Source: CAYWXV01 sp964462535 (lineage in GTDB: Bacteria > Bacteroidota > Ignavibacteria > OLB7). Taken from it: DNA of 12,518 nucleotides. This document shows, piece after piece, positions 7,000 through 12,518 of this stretch. The stretch lies in the NCBI GenBank assembly GCA_964462535.1, contig CAYWXV010000071.1, positions 1-12,518 on the forward strand. The letters run 5' to 3'. A program made the position numbers and the translations under genes. Below the pieces are notes generated by a model. It searched no databases and had not been told where the DNA came from. It saw nothing but the letters and a program-made list of their open reading frames with translations. The stretch's first letter is position 1; each line of letters begins with the position of its first letter.

Positions 7000-7011
7000 T
7001 ATGGCGCCATA
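7000..7011. promoter_or_regulatory. Perfect 12-bp palindrome TATGGCGCCATA, possible operator
   Basis: A perfect inverted repeat 10 bp after the hairpin and 95 bp before the first methyltransferase gene. It has operator-like symmetry, but no flanking promoter is evident, so any regulatory role is speculative. Confidence 0.3.
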
Positions 7012-7033
7012 CACAGTGGCTTCGGGAACGCTG

Positions 7034-7055
7034 CGGAGACACAGAGTCACGGAGG
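7034..7055 (-). repeat. Dispersed CTYYGTG-type repeat, copy A2 (inverted)
   Basis: Read on the minus strand, this stretch is built of units CCTCCGTGA, CTCTGTGT and CTCCG, the same simple pattern as copies A1, A3 and A4. It lies between the hairpin/palindrome pair and the methyltransferase start. Confidence 0.5.
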
Positions 7056-7106
7056 CGTGGTGCTGAGCGGGATCGAAGCGTTGACCATTCGGAATTATGA
7101 CGAACG

Positions 7107-7901
7107 ATGCCTGAGCTGACCGATACATGGAGAGCCGGTGCGACCTACGAGGAATTCATGGGGCGGTGGAGTCGACGCGTTGCACCGCTGTTCGTGTCGT
7201 GGCTGGGGATCGAGAGAGATGCCCACTGGCTGGATGTCGGTTGCGGAACAGGTGCGCTTGCCCACGCAATTCTCGCTGAGGCCCACCCCGCATCGGTCGT
7301 CGGATGCGATCCCTCCGCGGACTTCGTCGATCATTCGCGAAGACATCACGTGGATGAACGGCTATCGTTTCTGGTTGCAGGTGTGGGTGAACTCCCCGGT
7401 CATCCGGATGGATTCGATGCTGTTGTCTCTCAGTTCGCTCTGAACTTCTTTCCCGATCCACATGTGGCCGTGAATGAGATGAAGGAGGTTGCGTCCGCGC
7501 ACGGAGTGGTGGCAGCATGTGTATGGGATTATGCCGACGGCATGAAGTTTCTTCGGCACTTCTGGGACGCCGCGTGCGCTCTAGATTCCACGGCTGTCGA
7601 ACTGGATGAAGGACGCCGCTTCCCGATCTGCACACCCGATGCGTTGCGCGATCTCTTCTCCGCTGCCGGGCTCAATGATGTGCGGGTCAGCTCGATCGAC
7701 ATCACAACCAGCTTCAACAACTTCGACGACTACTGGAAGCCCTTCCTTGGAGGACAGGGCCCGGCTCCAACCTACGCCATGTCGCTTGCGGAGACTGATC
7801 GCGAGCGTCTGCGCGAACACCTTCGCGAAACCCTTCCAGTCGCGGACGACGCCTCTATTTCGCTTCCCGCGCGCGCGTGGGCTGTGAAAGGGCGCGTGTA
7901 G
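7107..7901 (+). CDS. Class I SAM-dependent methyltransferase (UbiE/Methyltransf_11 type)
   Basis: 264 aa, a cytoplasmic transferase using S-adenosylmethionine. The N-terminal pattern YEEFMGRWSRRVA (14-26) precedes motif I LDVGCGTGAL (42-51), the acidic end of strand 2 GCDPS (D68), the motif near strand 4 FDAVVSQFALNFFPDP (103-118) and the typical helix HVAVNEMKEV. The C-terminal part (TPDALRDLFSAAGLNDV) is the usual region before the last strands. The acceptor is unknown; related proteins are annotated generically. No good Shine-Dalgarno sequence precedes ATG 7107, and an out-of-frame ATG lies 10 nt upstream. The next methyltransferase starts 57 bp after its stop. The two differ clearly in sequence, so this is not a recent duplication. 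Confidence 0.9.
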   Translation: MPELTDTWRAGATYEEFMGRWSRRVAPLFVSWLGIERDAHWLDVGCGTGALAHAILAEAHPASVVGCDPSADFVDHSRRHHVDERLSFLVAGVGELPGHPDGFDAVVSQFALNFFPDPHVAVNEMKEVASAHGVVAACVWDYADGMKFLRHFWDAACALDSTAVELDEGRRFPICTPDALRDLFSAAGLNDVRVSSIDITTSFNNFDDYWKPFLGGQGPAPTYAMSLAETDRERLREHLRETLPVADDASISLPARAWAVKGRV

Positions 7902-7958
7902 GGCGTCGATAGGTATGCGAGCGTGAGACGCCTGAAATCAACACATAGAGCTTACATC

Positions 7959-8702
7959 ATGACCTCTGACAGCGACGGTTACTTCGGTGAAGCGATCGCG
8001 GCGCGGTACGACGACAGCTCACGGGAAATGTTCTCACCCGAAATGGTCGGCCCCGCGGTCGATGTTCTGGCCCGGATAGCGGGGGGCGGACGGGCCCTTG
8101 AATTTGGTGTCGGCACCGGCCGCATCGCGCTACCACTCTCGCAACGAGGTGTCTCCGTTCACGGGATCGATCTCTCGCGAGCAATGGTCGCCAGACTCCG
8201 GGCGAAAGAGGGTGGCGATGCTATCGACACGACCATCGGTGATTTTTCCGTGACGGTTGTCGAGGGATCGTTCTCCCTGGTCTATCTCGTCTTCAACACC
8301 ATCATGAACCTCACGACGCAGGCTGCCCAGGTGGCCTGCTTCCGTAACGCGGCAGCCCACCTTCAGCCGGGTGGCTGCTTCGTCATCGAGGTCATGCTTC
8401 CTCGCCTTCAACAACTCCCGCTCGGCGAACGACTGGTCGCGTACGATCTTACCGGTAAACACTGGGGTATTGATGAATACGACATCGCAACGCAGAGATT
8501 GACGTCACATCATGCACGTATCGTCGGCGACCAGATAGAGCATACATCCACCCCGTTTCGATACGTCTGGCCGGCGGAGCTTGACCTTATGGCACAGCTT
8601 GCCGGTATGGAGTTGTTGGAGAGGTGGGGTGATTGGAATGGAGAACCATTTACCAACCTCAGTCGAAATCACATTTCCGTCTGGAAGAAGACAGGAGCCT
8701 GA
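7959..8702 (+). CDS. Second class I SAM-dependent methyltransferase
   Basis: 247 aa from the ATG at 7959; a GTG at 7923 would add 12 residues that lack family character. The pattern is YFGEAIAARYDD, then motif I ALEFGVGTGRIALPL (from about residue 46), then VHGIDLSRAMVARLRAK and a strand-4 region FSLVYLVFNTIMNLTTQ, typical of a Methyltransf_25-type group in which FVIEV..P follows LQPGG. The C-terminal half contains FRYVWPAELDLMAQLAGM and the closing HISVWKK, also typical of that group. The substrate is not predictable. Its stop is 2 bp before the GNAT start, and the GNAT ribosome site lies within its last codons, so expression is coupled. Confidence 0.9.
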   Translation: MTSDSDGYFGEAIAARYDDSSREMFSPEMVGPAVDVLARIAGGGRALEFGVGTGRIALPLSQRGVSVHGIDLSRAMVARLRAKEGGDAIDTTIGDFSVTVVEGSFSLVYLVFNTIMNLTTQAAQVACFRNAAAHLQPGGCFVIEVMLPRLQQLPLGERLVAYDLTGKHWGIDEYDIATQRLTSHHARIVGDQIEHTSTPFRYVWPAELDLMAQLAGMELLERWGDWNGEPFTNLSRNHISVWKKTGA

Positions 8703-8704
8703 CC

Positions 8705-9166
8705 ATGTCGATCACCTGTCGAGCGGCATCGAAGAACGATCTGCCGGCGATCCTTGCCCTCTACGCGCAACCCGATATCGACGATGGGGAGACACTCCCT
8801 CTCGTCGACGCGGAACGGATTTTCGAACGGATTGCTGGCTATCCCGACTACACGCTCTATGTCGCGGTTGACGAGGACGTTGTAGTTGGAACGTATGCCC
8901 TCCTGATCATGGACAACCTAGGACACATGGGCACGCCTTCGGCCGTCATCGAGGACGTCGCGGTTGATCCAATGCGACAGGGACACGGTATCGGCACGGT
9001 CATGATGGAGCACGCGATCGACATCGCTACACTGAAGGGATGCTACAAGGCAGTCCTCTCATCGAACCTCAAGCGAGGCCGTGCGCACGCGTTCTACGAG
9101 GCTCTCGGCTTCGAGCGCCACGGGTACAGTTATCGCATGAACCTGCAGCCGGTCGACTCACAGTGA
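8705..9166 (+). CDS. GNAT-family N-acetyltransferase
   Basis: 153 aa, predicted to transfer an acetyl group from acetyl-CoA to a small amine or a protein N-terminus. Motif A runs AVIEDVAVDPMRQGHGIG (80-97), with the pyrophosphate-binding R/Q-x-x-G-x-G as RQGHGIG, then GTVMMEHAIDIA. Motif B is RAHAFYEALGFERHGYSYRM (126-145). The N-terminal SITCRAASKNDLPAILALY (2-20) is the usual first strand and helix. AGGAG (8693-8697) is 7 nt before ATG 8705, which settles the start over an in-frame ATG-like extension at 8633 lying inside the upstream gene. It is sandwiched between the second methyltransferase (2-bp gap) and a membrane protein (4-bp overlap). The substrate is unknown. Confidence 0.93.
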   Translation: MSITCRAASKNDLPAILALYAQPDIDDGETLPLVDAERIFERIAGYPDYTLYVAVDEDVVVGTYALLIMDNLGHMGTPSAVIEDVAVDPMRQGHGIGTVMMEHAIDIATLKGCYKAVLSSNLKRGRAHAFYEALGFERHGYSYRMNLQPVDSQ

Positions 9167-9555
9167 CATTGCTCTCACCATCTCTCATGCCCCGCGCGCT
9201 CGGAGTGCTCGGCGTCGTCCTGCTCCTTGGAGGGCTCGGGCACTCGATCGGCATCACGCATCTCTATCTCACCAAGGGTTGTCCCGAGACGAATCGCCTC
9301 ATGTTCGATCTCTGGATCGCGCAGGCGCAGTTCATCGGTGGTGGTCTCTATGTTGCCGCATCCCGCGCCATCGGAACCGGGACCGCCTGGCGACCCCTGG
9401 CGTTCTTCGCGGCACTGACGATCGTCGGATTCACAGTGTCCGTCATCCCTGTCCTCTTCTCACGTGGAGCGGTCTTCTTCCGTATTCCGCCGGTCATCTA
9501 TCTACTGGCGAGCATCGCTATTCTGGCCCACCTTGTTAAGACGAGAGGAGAATAG
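9163..9555 (+). CDS. Small four-helix membrane protein, family not recognised
   Basis: 130 aa if the GTG at 9163 is used; this codon overlaps the GNAT stop as GTGA, a translational-coupling arrangement. The alternative is ATG 9187, giving 122 aa. Neither has a clear ribosome site. Predicted membrane helices lie at about residues 11-31, 49-67, 78-98 and 107-125. Conserved-looking polar features are GLGHSIGITHLY (24-35) in or after helix 1 and the short loop TKGCPETNR. No catalytic motif is evident. Its size and topology recall the BphX-like protein at 4768, but the sequences are not obviously related. It ends the methyltransferase-GNAT operon. Confidence 0.75.
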   Translation: MTLLSPSLMPRALGVLGVVLLLGGLGHSIGITHLYLTKGCPETNRLMFDLWIAQAQFIGGGLYVAASRAIGTGTAWRPLAFFAALTIVGFTVSVIPVLFSRGAVFFRIPPVIYLLASIAILAHLVKTRGE

Positions 9556-9694
9556 GGTCCCCGGCTATCAACCCGAGTTCCAGTACTTTTGCCCGTTCGC
9601 CGTGACTACCGATACTGTCATGAGGATGACCAGCAAGGTGTCGGGTCAGGCGACGCACGGAACCTCGAACCGCACCCGTGTGTAGCTCAGCCTC

Positions 9695-9717
9695 CTCTCC
9701 GTTTCCCGTGGTTCAAG
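9695..9717 (+). repeat. Dispersed CTYYGTG-type repeat, copy A3
   Basis: CTCTCCGTTTCCCGTGG followed by TTCAAG, in the 235-bp space between the membrane protein and the VOC gene. It parallels copy A1 (CTCCGTTTCCTCCGTGG). The rest of this intergenic region (9556-9694, 9718-9790) shows nothing I recognise. Confidence 0.5.
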
Positions 9718-9790
9718 AACGACGAATCCAGGCAACGGACGTCCACGAATTCCATCAGCACGTCAATCACGATTTCTCCATTCTGCGCAC

Positions 9791-10342
9791 ATGAAGAAAA
9801 TCCAGGTACAGGGCCTGCACCATATCACGATCGTCGGGTCCACACGACAGAGTGCGATCGACTTCTGGCAGGAAATGCTGGGAATGCCTTTCATCTTTGA
9901 GCAACCGAACCTGGGAAACCCGGAGGAGAATCATCTCTACTTCGACCCGGGTGATGGGAGACTCCTCACCGTCTTCACGAATGAGGCACGAGTGGACGCC
10001 GGCCGCCCTGCACCGCGCGAGATCGGTTGCGTTGAGCACATCGCCTTCAACGTCTCGCGAGCCACGCACGAGCAGGTGCCGGACCGGCTTCGCGAGCGAG
10101 GTATTTCATTTATCGAGCGCGACCGTGGTTTCATGAATTCGATCTATCTGACCGACCCGAACGGTCTGAAAATCGAGCTGGCCTGCTACAAGTTCGAGAC
10201 ACCTGAGGGATTCCGCCCTGCCGACATCCTCCAGCGCGCGTACCAGATCCGTATTGAACGGGGCGACCATCACATCACCTCCGAACATCTGGCAGATGCA
10301 ATAGAGTCCCTGATGGAGACGCGAGAGAGAATGCCAGTATGA
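9791..10342 (+). CDS. VOC-family (glyoxalase/extradiol dioxygenase fold) metalloprotein
   Basis: 183 aa with two beta-alpha-beta-beta-beta modules of the vicinal oxygen chelate superfamily, which includes glyoxalases, dioxygenases and fosfomycin-type thiol transferases. The likely metal ligands are H11 in GLHHITIV, H83 in VEHIAFNV and E129 in KIELACY. SAIDFWQEMLGMPF (21-34) is the usual helix after strand 1, and YLTDPNGLKIEL (119-130) the closing signature. The tail beyond 140 (PADILQRAYQIRIERGDHHI) is longer than in a minimal VOC protein and may add a helix. No ribosome site is seen before ATG 9791. Its stop TGA (10340-10342) falls in the first unit of a heptanucleotide repeat, so the C-terminus may have been set by repeat insertion. 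The substrate cannot be told. Confidence 0.88.
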   Translation: MKKIQVQGLHHITIVGSTRQSAIDFWQEMLGMPFIFEQPNLGNPEENHLYFDPGDGRLLTVFTNEARVDAGRPAPREIGCVEHIAFNVSRATHEQVPDRLRERGISFIERDRGFMNSIYLTDPNGLKIELACYKFETPEGFRPADILQRAYQIRIERGDHHITSEHLADAIESLMETRERMPV

Positions 10343-10380
10343 GAGTTGAAAGATGAAATATGAGAGATGAGATATGAAGG
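10338..10380 (+). repeat. Heptanucleotide tandem array, copy B1
   Basis: Six consecutive 7-nt units of the type TATGAGA / GATGAAA run from 10338 to 10379, followed by a G. The second half (10352-10380) matches 26 of 29 positions at 12425-12453. The array begins inside the last codons of the VOC gene and provides its stop. Confidence 0.75.
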
Positions 10381-10386
10381 CATGAC

Positions 10387-10428
10387 CGGCCTCCCCTCTT
10401 TCGCCGCATTGAGAGTGGGGCAGGGAAG
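10387..10428. repeat. Imperfect GC-rich inverted repeat between two simple-repeat arrays
   Basis: GGCCTCCCCTCTTTC (about 10388-10402) can pair with GAGAGTGGGGCAGG (about 10412-10425) with a few mismatches and one bulge around a short loop containing GCCGCATT. It lies between arrays B1 and A4. It may be a weak terminator for the VOC transcript or part of a composite repeat element. Confidence 0.4.
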
Positions 10429-10480
10429 TAACGGGGAATTGGAAAGACGGACGCTCATACATGAGCCGGACTGCACTCTG

Positions 10481-10516
10481 CCTTCGTGCCTTTGTGCTTT
10501 CGTGGCTTTGTGCTTC
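10481..10516 (+). repeat. Octanucleotide tandem array, copy A4
   Basis: Four exact-period 8-nt units (CCTTCGTG, CCTTTGTG, CTTTCGTG, GCTTTGTG) plus a partial CTTC. It is the longest of the CTYYGTG-type copies and ends only 6 nt before assembly gap 2. Confidence 0.75.
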
Positions 10517-10522
10517 AATCAA

Positions 10523-10622
10523 NNNNNNNNNNNNNNNNNNNNNNNNNNNNNNNNNNNNNNNNNNNNNNNNNNNNNNNNNNNNNNNNNNNNNNNNNNNNNN
10601 NNNNNNNNNNNNNNNNNNNNNN
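10523..10622. other. Assembly gap 2 (100 N placeholder)
   Basis: Exactly 100 N, so true length unknown. It begins 6 nt after a tandem repeat, a likely cause of the assembly break, and removes the 5' end of the next NTF2-like gene. Confidence 0.95.
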
Positions 10623-10915
10623 AGAACGTGACCGCCGACTACATGCAAGTCGTCATTGGAATGGCACCGGTGACCGGACGTGACGCTGTTGCTGACGCCG
10701 TTGCCGCAGGTGGGTGTGACCTCACCGACTTTGAATTTCAAGACGTCGTAGTGCGTCTACTCACGCCCGACATCGCATTGTTGTGCTACACCGCAACGCA
10801 AAAGGGGTCGTGTGGTGACATGCCCCTTCCGCCGAAGGTCTACGTAACATCACTCTACCTCCGTCAGGCCGGGCGATGGATGTCGGCCAGCTACCAGGAA
10901 ACGCCAATCGAGTAG
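10623..10915 (+). CDS. NTF2/DUF4440-like protein, 5' end lost in gap 2
   Basis: 96 codons are visible in the frame that starts at 10625 and ends at TAG 10913-10915. The pattern is that of the DUF4440/SnoaL group of the NTF2 superfamily: ADYMQVVIGMAPVTGRDAV near the start, then the strands DFEFQDVVVRLLTPDIALLCYTATQKG and the C-terminal pair PKVYVTSLYLRQAGRWMSASYQETPI. Family proteins begin with a helix of some 30-40 residues that is missing here, so a start at the GTG 10628 or ATG 10643 would make a truncated fold; I treat the gene as cut by the gap. It ends 10 bp before the cupin ATG, suggesting an operon. It is not a close copy of the NTF2-like protein at 6091. Ligand or substrate unknown. 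Confidence 0.75.
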
Positions 10916-10925
10916 GTCAATCGAC

Positions 10926-11249
10926 ATGAACGGAGAATCGCATCCAATGCACGTCAGCCTTGCGGAGGCCCTTGCAATGGGGCCTCCCCCTCCCGGCAAT
11001 CTGGCCATTCCCGTGTTCTCTCAGGGCTCTATCGAAGTGGAGCTCTACGCACCATCCGGCAAGGACACGCAGACACCCCACACCAAAGACGAATTCTACT
11101 TCGTGACGAGAGGGAGTGGTCTGTTCTTTGATGGCGAGGAGCGATATCCCGTGGAGACCGGTGCCTTTATCTATGTCCCTGCTGGCCGCGTTCACAGGTT
11201 CGAAGAGTTCTCGTCCGATTTTGTGGTGTGGGTGGTCTTCTTTGGATAG
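10926..11249 (+). CDS. Small single-domain cupin
   Basis: 107 aa with one cupin beta-barrel. Motif 1 is TPHTKDEFYFVTRGSG (50-65) with H52 and E56; the first histidine of the canonical HxH is replaced by T50, a variation I would expect in small uncharacterised cupins. Motif 2 is PAGRVHRF (85-92) with H90. A three-ligand metal site (H52, E56, H90) is therefore possible. The N-terminal 25 residues (MHVSLAEALAMGPPPPG) form a helix and a proline-rich turn. It follows the NTF2-like gene by 10 bp; a weak AGG (10914-10916) precedes the start. It could be an isomerase, a dioxygenase-like enzyme or a non-enzymatic sugar binder; nothing here decides. Confidence 0.88.
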   Translation: MNGESHPMHVSLAEALAMGPPPPGNLAIPVFSQGSIEVELYAPSGKDTQTPHTKDEFYFVTRGSGLFFDGEERYPVETGAFIYVPAGRVHRFEEFSSDFVVWVVFFG

Positions 11250-11345
11250 ATACGACCGATATGTGTTTCCAACCGTGAGAGCTGTGAGATACCAACCACG
11301 AAACCCAACCAGACGGCTCCCACAACCGAATAGACAGGGGGAATT
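11250..11345. other. Short intergenic region with possible degenerate heptad sequence
   Basis: 96 bp with no gene. GTGAGAGCTGTGAGAT (11275-11290) resembles a decayed stretch of the 7-nt B array, but similarity this low could be chance. AGGGGG (11335-11340) is the ribosome site of the next gene. Confidence 0.25.
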
Positions 11346-12410
11346 ATGTCTGAAATCAAGGTGGCGTTCTGGAACGTCCAGAATCTGTTCGACACGACCG
11401 CATCTCCAATAGCGGCCGACCTGGAATTCACTCCCGCACAGGGCTGGACGCAACCAGTCTATCAAGCCAAAGTGACAAACCTGGCCTCCATCATCAAGAA
11501 GATGCATGGCGGCGCCGGTCCTGATCTTCTTGGCTTATGCGAGGTCGAGAACAAGAACGTCGTGGACGATCTTCTCACGGAAATCGGTCGCCCTGATTAT
11601 CGCGTTGCGCACGTCGAGTCCCCGGATATACGCGGCATTGACTGTTCGCTCATTTATTCGGCAAACGTTTTTGCAAAACCCCCGGCCAAGGATATCGAGG
11701 GCCACCTGGTCCATTTCCGGTTTCCGACACGAGATATTTTCCAGGTGCGCCTCACGCTCAAGGGGACGGGGGAGGAGCTGAACGTCTTCGTCAATCACTG
11801 GCCATCGCGACGACAGGGGCAGTTTGGCTCCGAGCCATCACGAATTGCCGTGGCGGAGCGGTGTGGACAGCTGGTGGATCAGGTGTTGACATTTGATCGC
11901 GCCACGCTCGCCAGCATCCCCGATACGGAGGCCGGTCTTGCTCTGTTGAACGATCGTTGGAACCGGAACGTGCTTCTGATGGGGGACTTCAACGACGATC
12001 CGTTCAGCCGCAGCATCACCGACTACCTTCTCGCGGCGAAGGATCTGGACAAGGTGGAAGAGGTAATGAAGCCCGGACAGGGGCGAAAGACGCCAGACGC
12101 GAAGACCTACCTGGGGAAGAAGGCGGCACTCTTCAATCTCTCGTGGCCATTGCTGGCCGAACCCGACACCGGCACCATCTTCTTTAGCGACGTATCGGCC
12201 AACACGATGAATCTGTTCGATCAGTTCATCATCTCGCGTGGACTTTACTTCGGCACCTCAGGTCTCAAAGCGAAGCCAGACTCGGTCCAGATCTTCCGCG
12301 CCCCTGAGATGGCCCCCGGAGCCAAGAAGCGCCCAAAGGCATTCGACAAGAAGACCAGCAAGGGATTCAGCGATCACTTTCCGGTGGAGATGGTGATTGA
12401 GGTGGTGTAG
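11346..12410 (+). CDS. Endonuclease/exonuclease/phosphatase (EEP) family enzyme
   Basis: 354 aa, a Mg-dependent phosphodiesterase of the DNase I/EEP superfamily. Catalytic-site residues in order: N10 in FWNVQNLFD, E66 in LCEVENK, R97 and D99 in IRGIDCSLIY, H151 in NHWPSR, D214 and N216 in GDFNDDP, and D343/H344 in SDHFPV. All key positions are present, so it should be active. There is no signal peptide or membrane segment, which argues against a secreted nuclease; the substrate could be DNA, RNA or a phosphorylated small molecule. The C-terminal region before the last motif is basic (AKKRPKAFDKKTSKG). AGGGGG lies 5 nt before the ATG. It stands alone, 96 bp after the cupin, with array B2 starting 15 bp after its stop. 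Confidence 0.93.
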   Translation: MSEIKVAFWNVQNLFDTTASPIAADLEFTPAQGWTQPVYQAKVTNLASIIKKMHGGAGPDLLGLCEVENKNVVDDLLTEIGRPDYRVAHVESPDIRGIDCSLIYSANVFAKPPAKDIEGHLVHFRFPTRDIFQVRLTLKGTGEELNVFVNHWPSRRQGQFGSEPSRIAVAERCGQLVDQVLTFDRATLASIPDTEAGLALLNDRWNRNVLLMGDFNDDPFSRSITDYLLAAKDLDKVEEVMKPGQGRKTPDAKTYLGKKAALFNLSWPLLAEPDTGTIFFSDVSANTMNLFDQFIISRGLYFGTSGLKAKPDSVQIFRAPEMAPGAKKRPKAFDKKTSKGFSDHFPVEMVIEVV

Positions 12411-12424
12411 GGTGGGGTTCCAAG

Positions 12425-12453
12425 GATGAAATACGAGATATGAGAGATGAAGG
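12425..12453 (+). repeat. Heptanucleotide tandem array, copy B2
   Basis: Four 7-nt units (GATGAAA, TACGAGA, TATGAGA, GATGAAG) plus G, matching copy B1 at 26 of 29 positions and in the same orientation. It lies 15 bp after the EEP stop codon. Confidence 0.75.
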
Positions 12454-12492
12454 TCAGTTTGTTTCTCCCGAGGCTCTCGCGTCCGTGCCCTG

Positions 12493-12518
12493 GCTCTCAC
12501 CCCCCCCCACCCCCCCCC
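12493..12518. other. Poly-C low-complexity window end
   Basis: The final bases are runs of C broken by a few A, most likely a sequencing or assembly edge artefact at a contig end. Nothing is coded in 12454-12518 that I can recognise. Confidence 0.6.

Noticed and set aside
10367..10915. A 182-aa ORF starting in the repeat block and continuing through gap 2 into the NTF2-like protein
   Set aside because: Its first 50 residues are translated simple repeats and the frame crosses the Ns; only the part after 10623 has family character.
4584..11345. Chromosomal integron cassette array (many small co-directional genes, toxin-antitoxin modules, variable spacers)
   Set aside because: I looked in the spacers for attC-type ends (RYYYAAC paired with GTTRRRY). 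Only isolated RYYYAAC matches such as GCCCAAC at about 6004-6010 and ACCCAAC elsewhere were found, without partners or conserved spacing. No integrase is present.
6884..12518. CRISPR array or phage remnants
   Set aside because: The repeat units are 7-9 nt with no spacers of constant length, and no cas, integrase, capsid or terminase-like gene is present.

Overview
The window comes from a bacterial chromosome of moderately high GC with clear Shine-Dalgarno sites. Every recognisable gene lies on the + strand. Two runs of exactly 100 N (6414-6513 and 10523-10622) are scaffold gaps of unknown true length, and the right edge ends in a poly-C tract. It therefore looks like a scaffold from a draft or metagenome assembly of an uncultured bacterium. 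The phylum cannot be fixed from these genes; a free-living environmental lineage (for example an FCB-group or Gemmatimonadota-like bacterium) is only a guess.

Left third (1-4767): the 3' end of an unrecognised protein, a DUF1801-family protein, then a complete single-chain pyruvate carboxylase (1147 aa) 21 bp downstream. Pyruvate carboxylase is the only clear housekeeping enzyme here. It has all the expected catalytic residues and the biotinylation lysine. A 10-bp stem-loop and a weak promoter candidate separate it from the next gene.

Middle (4768-6883): a BphX-like four-helix membrane protein, a 313-bp stretch with no recognised gene, and a stretch rich in toxin-antitoxin remnants. That stretch holds a truncated HicB-like ORF behind a perfect palindrome, overlapping by ATGA a DUF433 antitoxin that has no toxin partner. 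It continues with an NTF2/SnoaL-like protein cut by gap 1, the last 18 codons of a HigB/RelE-type toxin emerging from the gap, and its intact HTH antitoxin.

Right half (6884-12518): a structured intergenic region, two class I SAM methyltransferases, a GNAT acetyltransferase and a four-helix membrane protein. The second methyltransferase, GNAT and membrane protein form a tight operon. Then come a VOC-family metalloprotein, a second NTF2-like protein cut by gap 2, a small cupin and an endonuclease/exonuclease/phosphatase-family enzyme. This is an accessory-type run of small soluble enzymes with no shared pathway that I can demonstrate.

The most unusual content is intergenic. There are two simple-repeat families: a 7-nt-period purine-rich array (10338-10380 and 12425-12453) placed directly after stop codons, one of them supplying the stop codon, and a CTYYGTG-type array of about 8-9-nt period at four sites. 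They meet in one composite block that ends at gap 2. I found no convincing new multi-gene system. The mixed toxin-antitoxin locus and the repeat blocks are the best leads.
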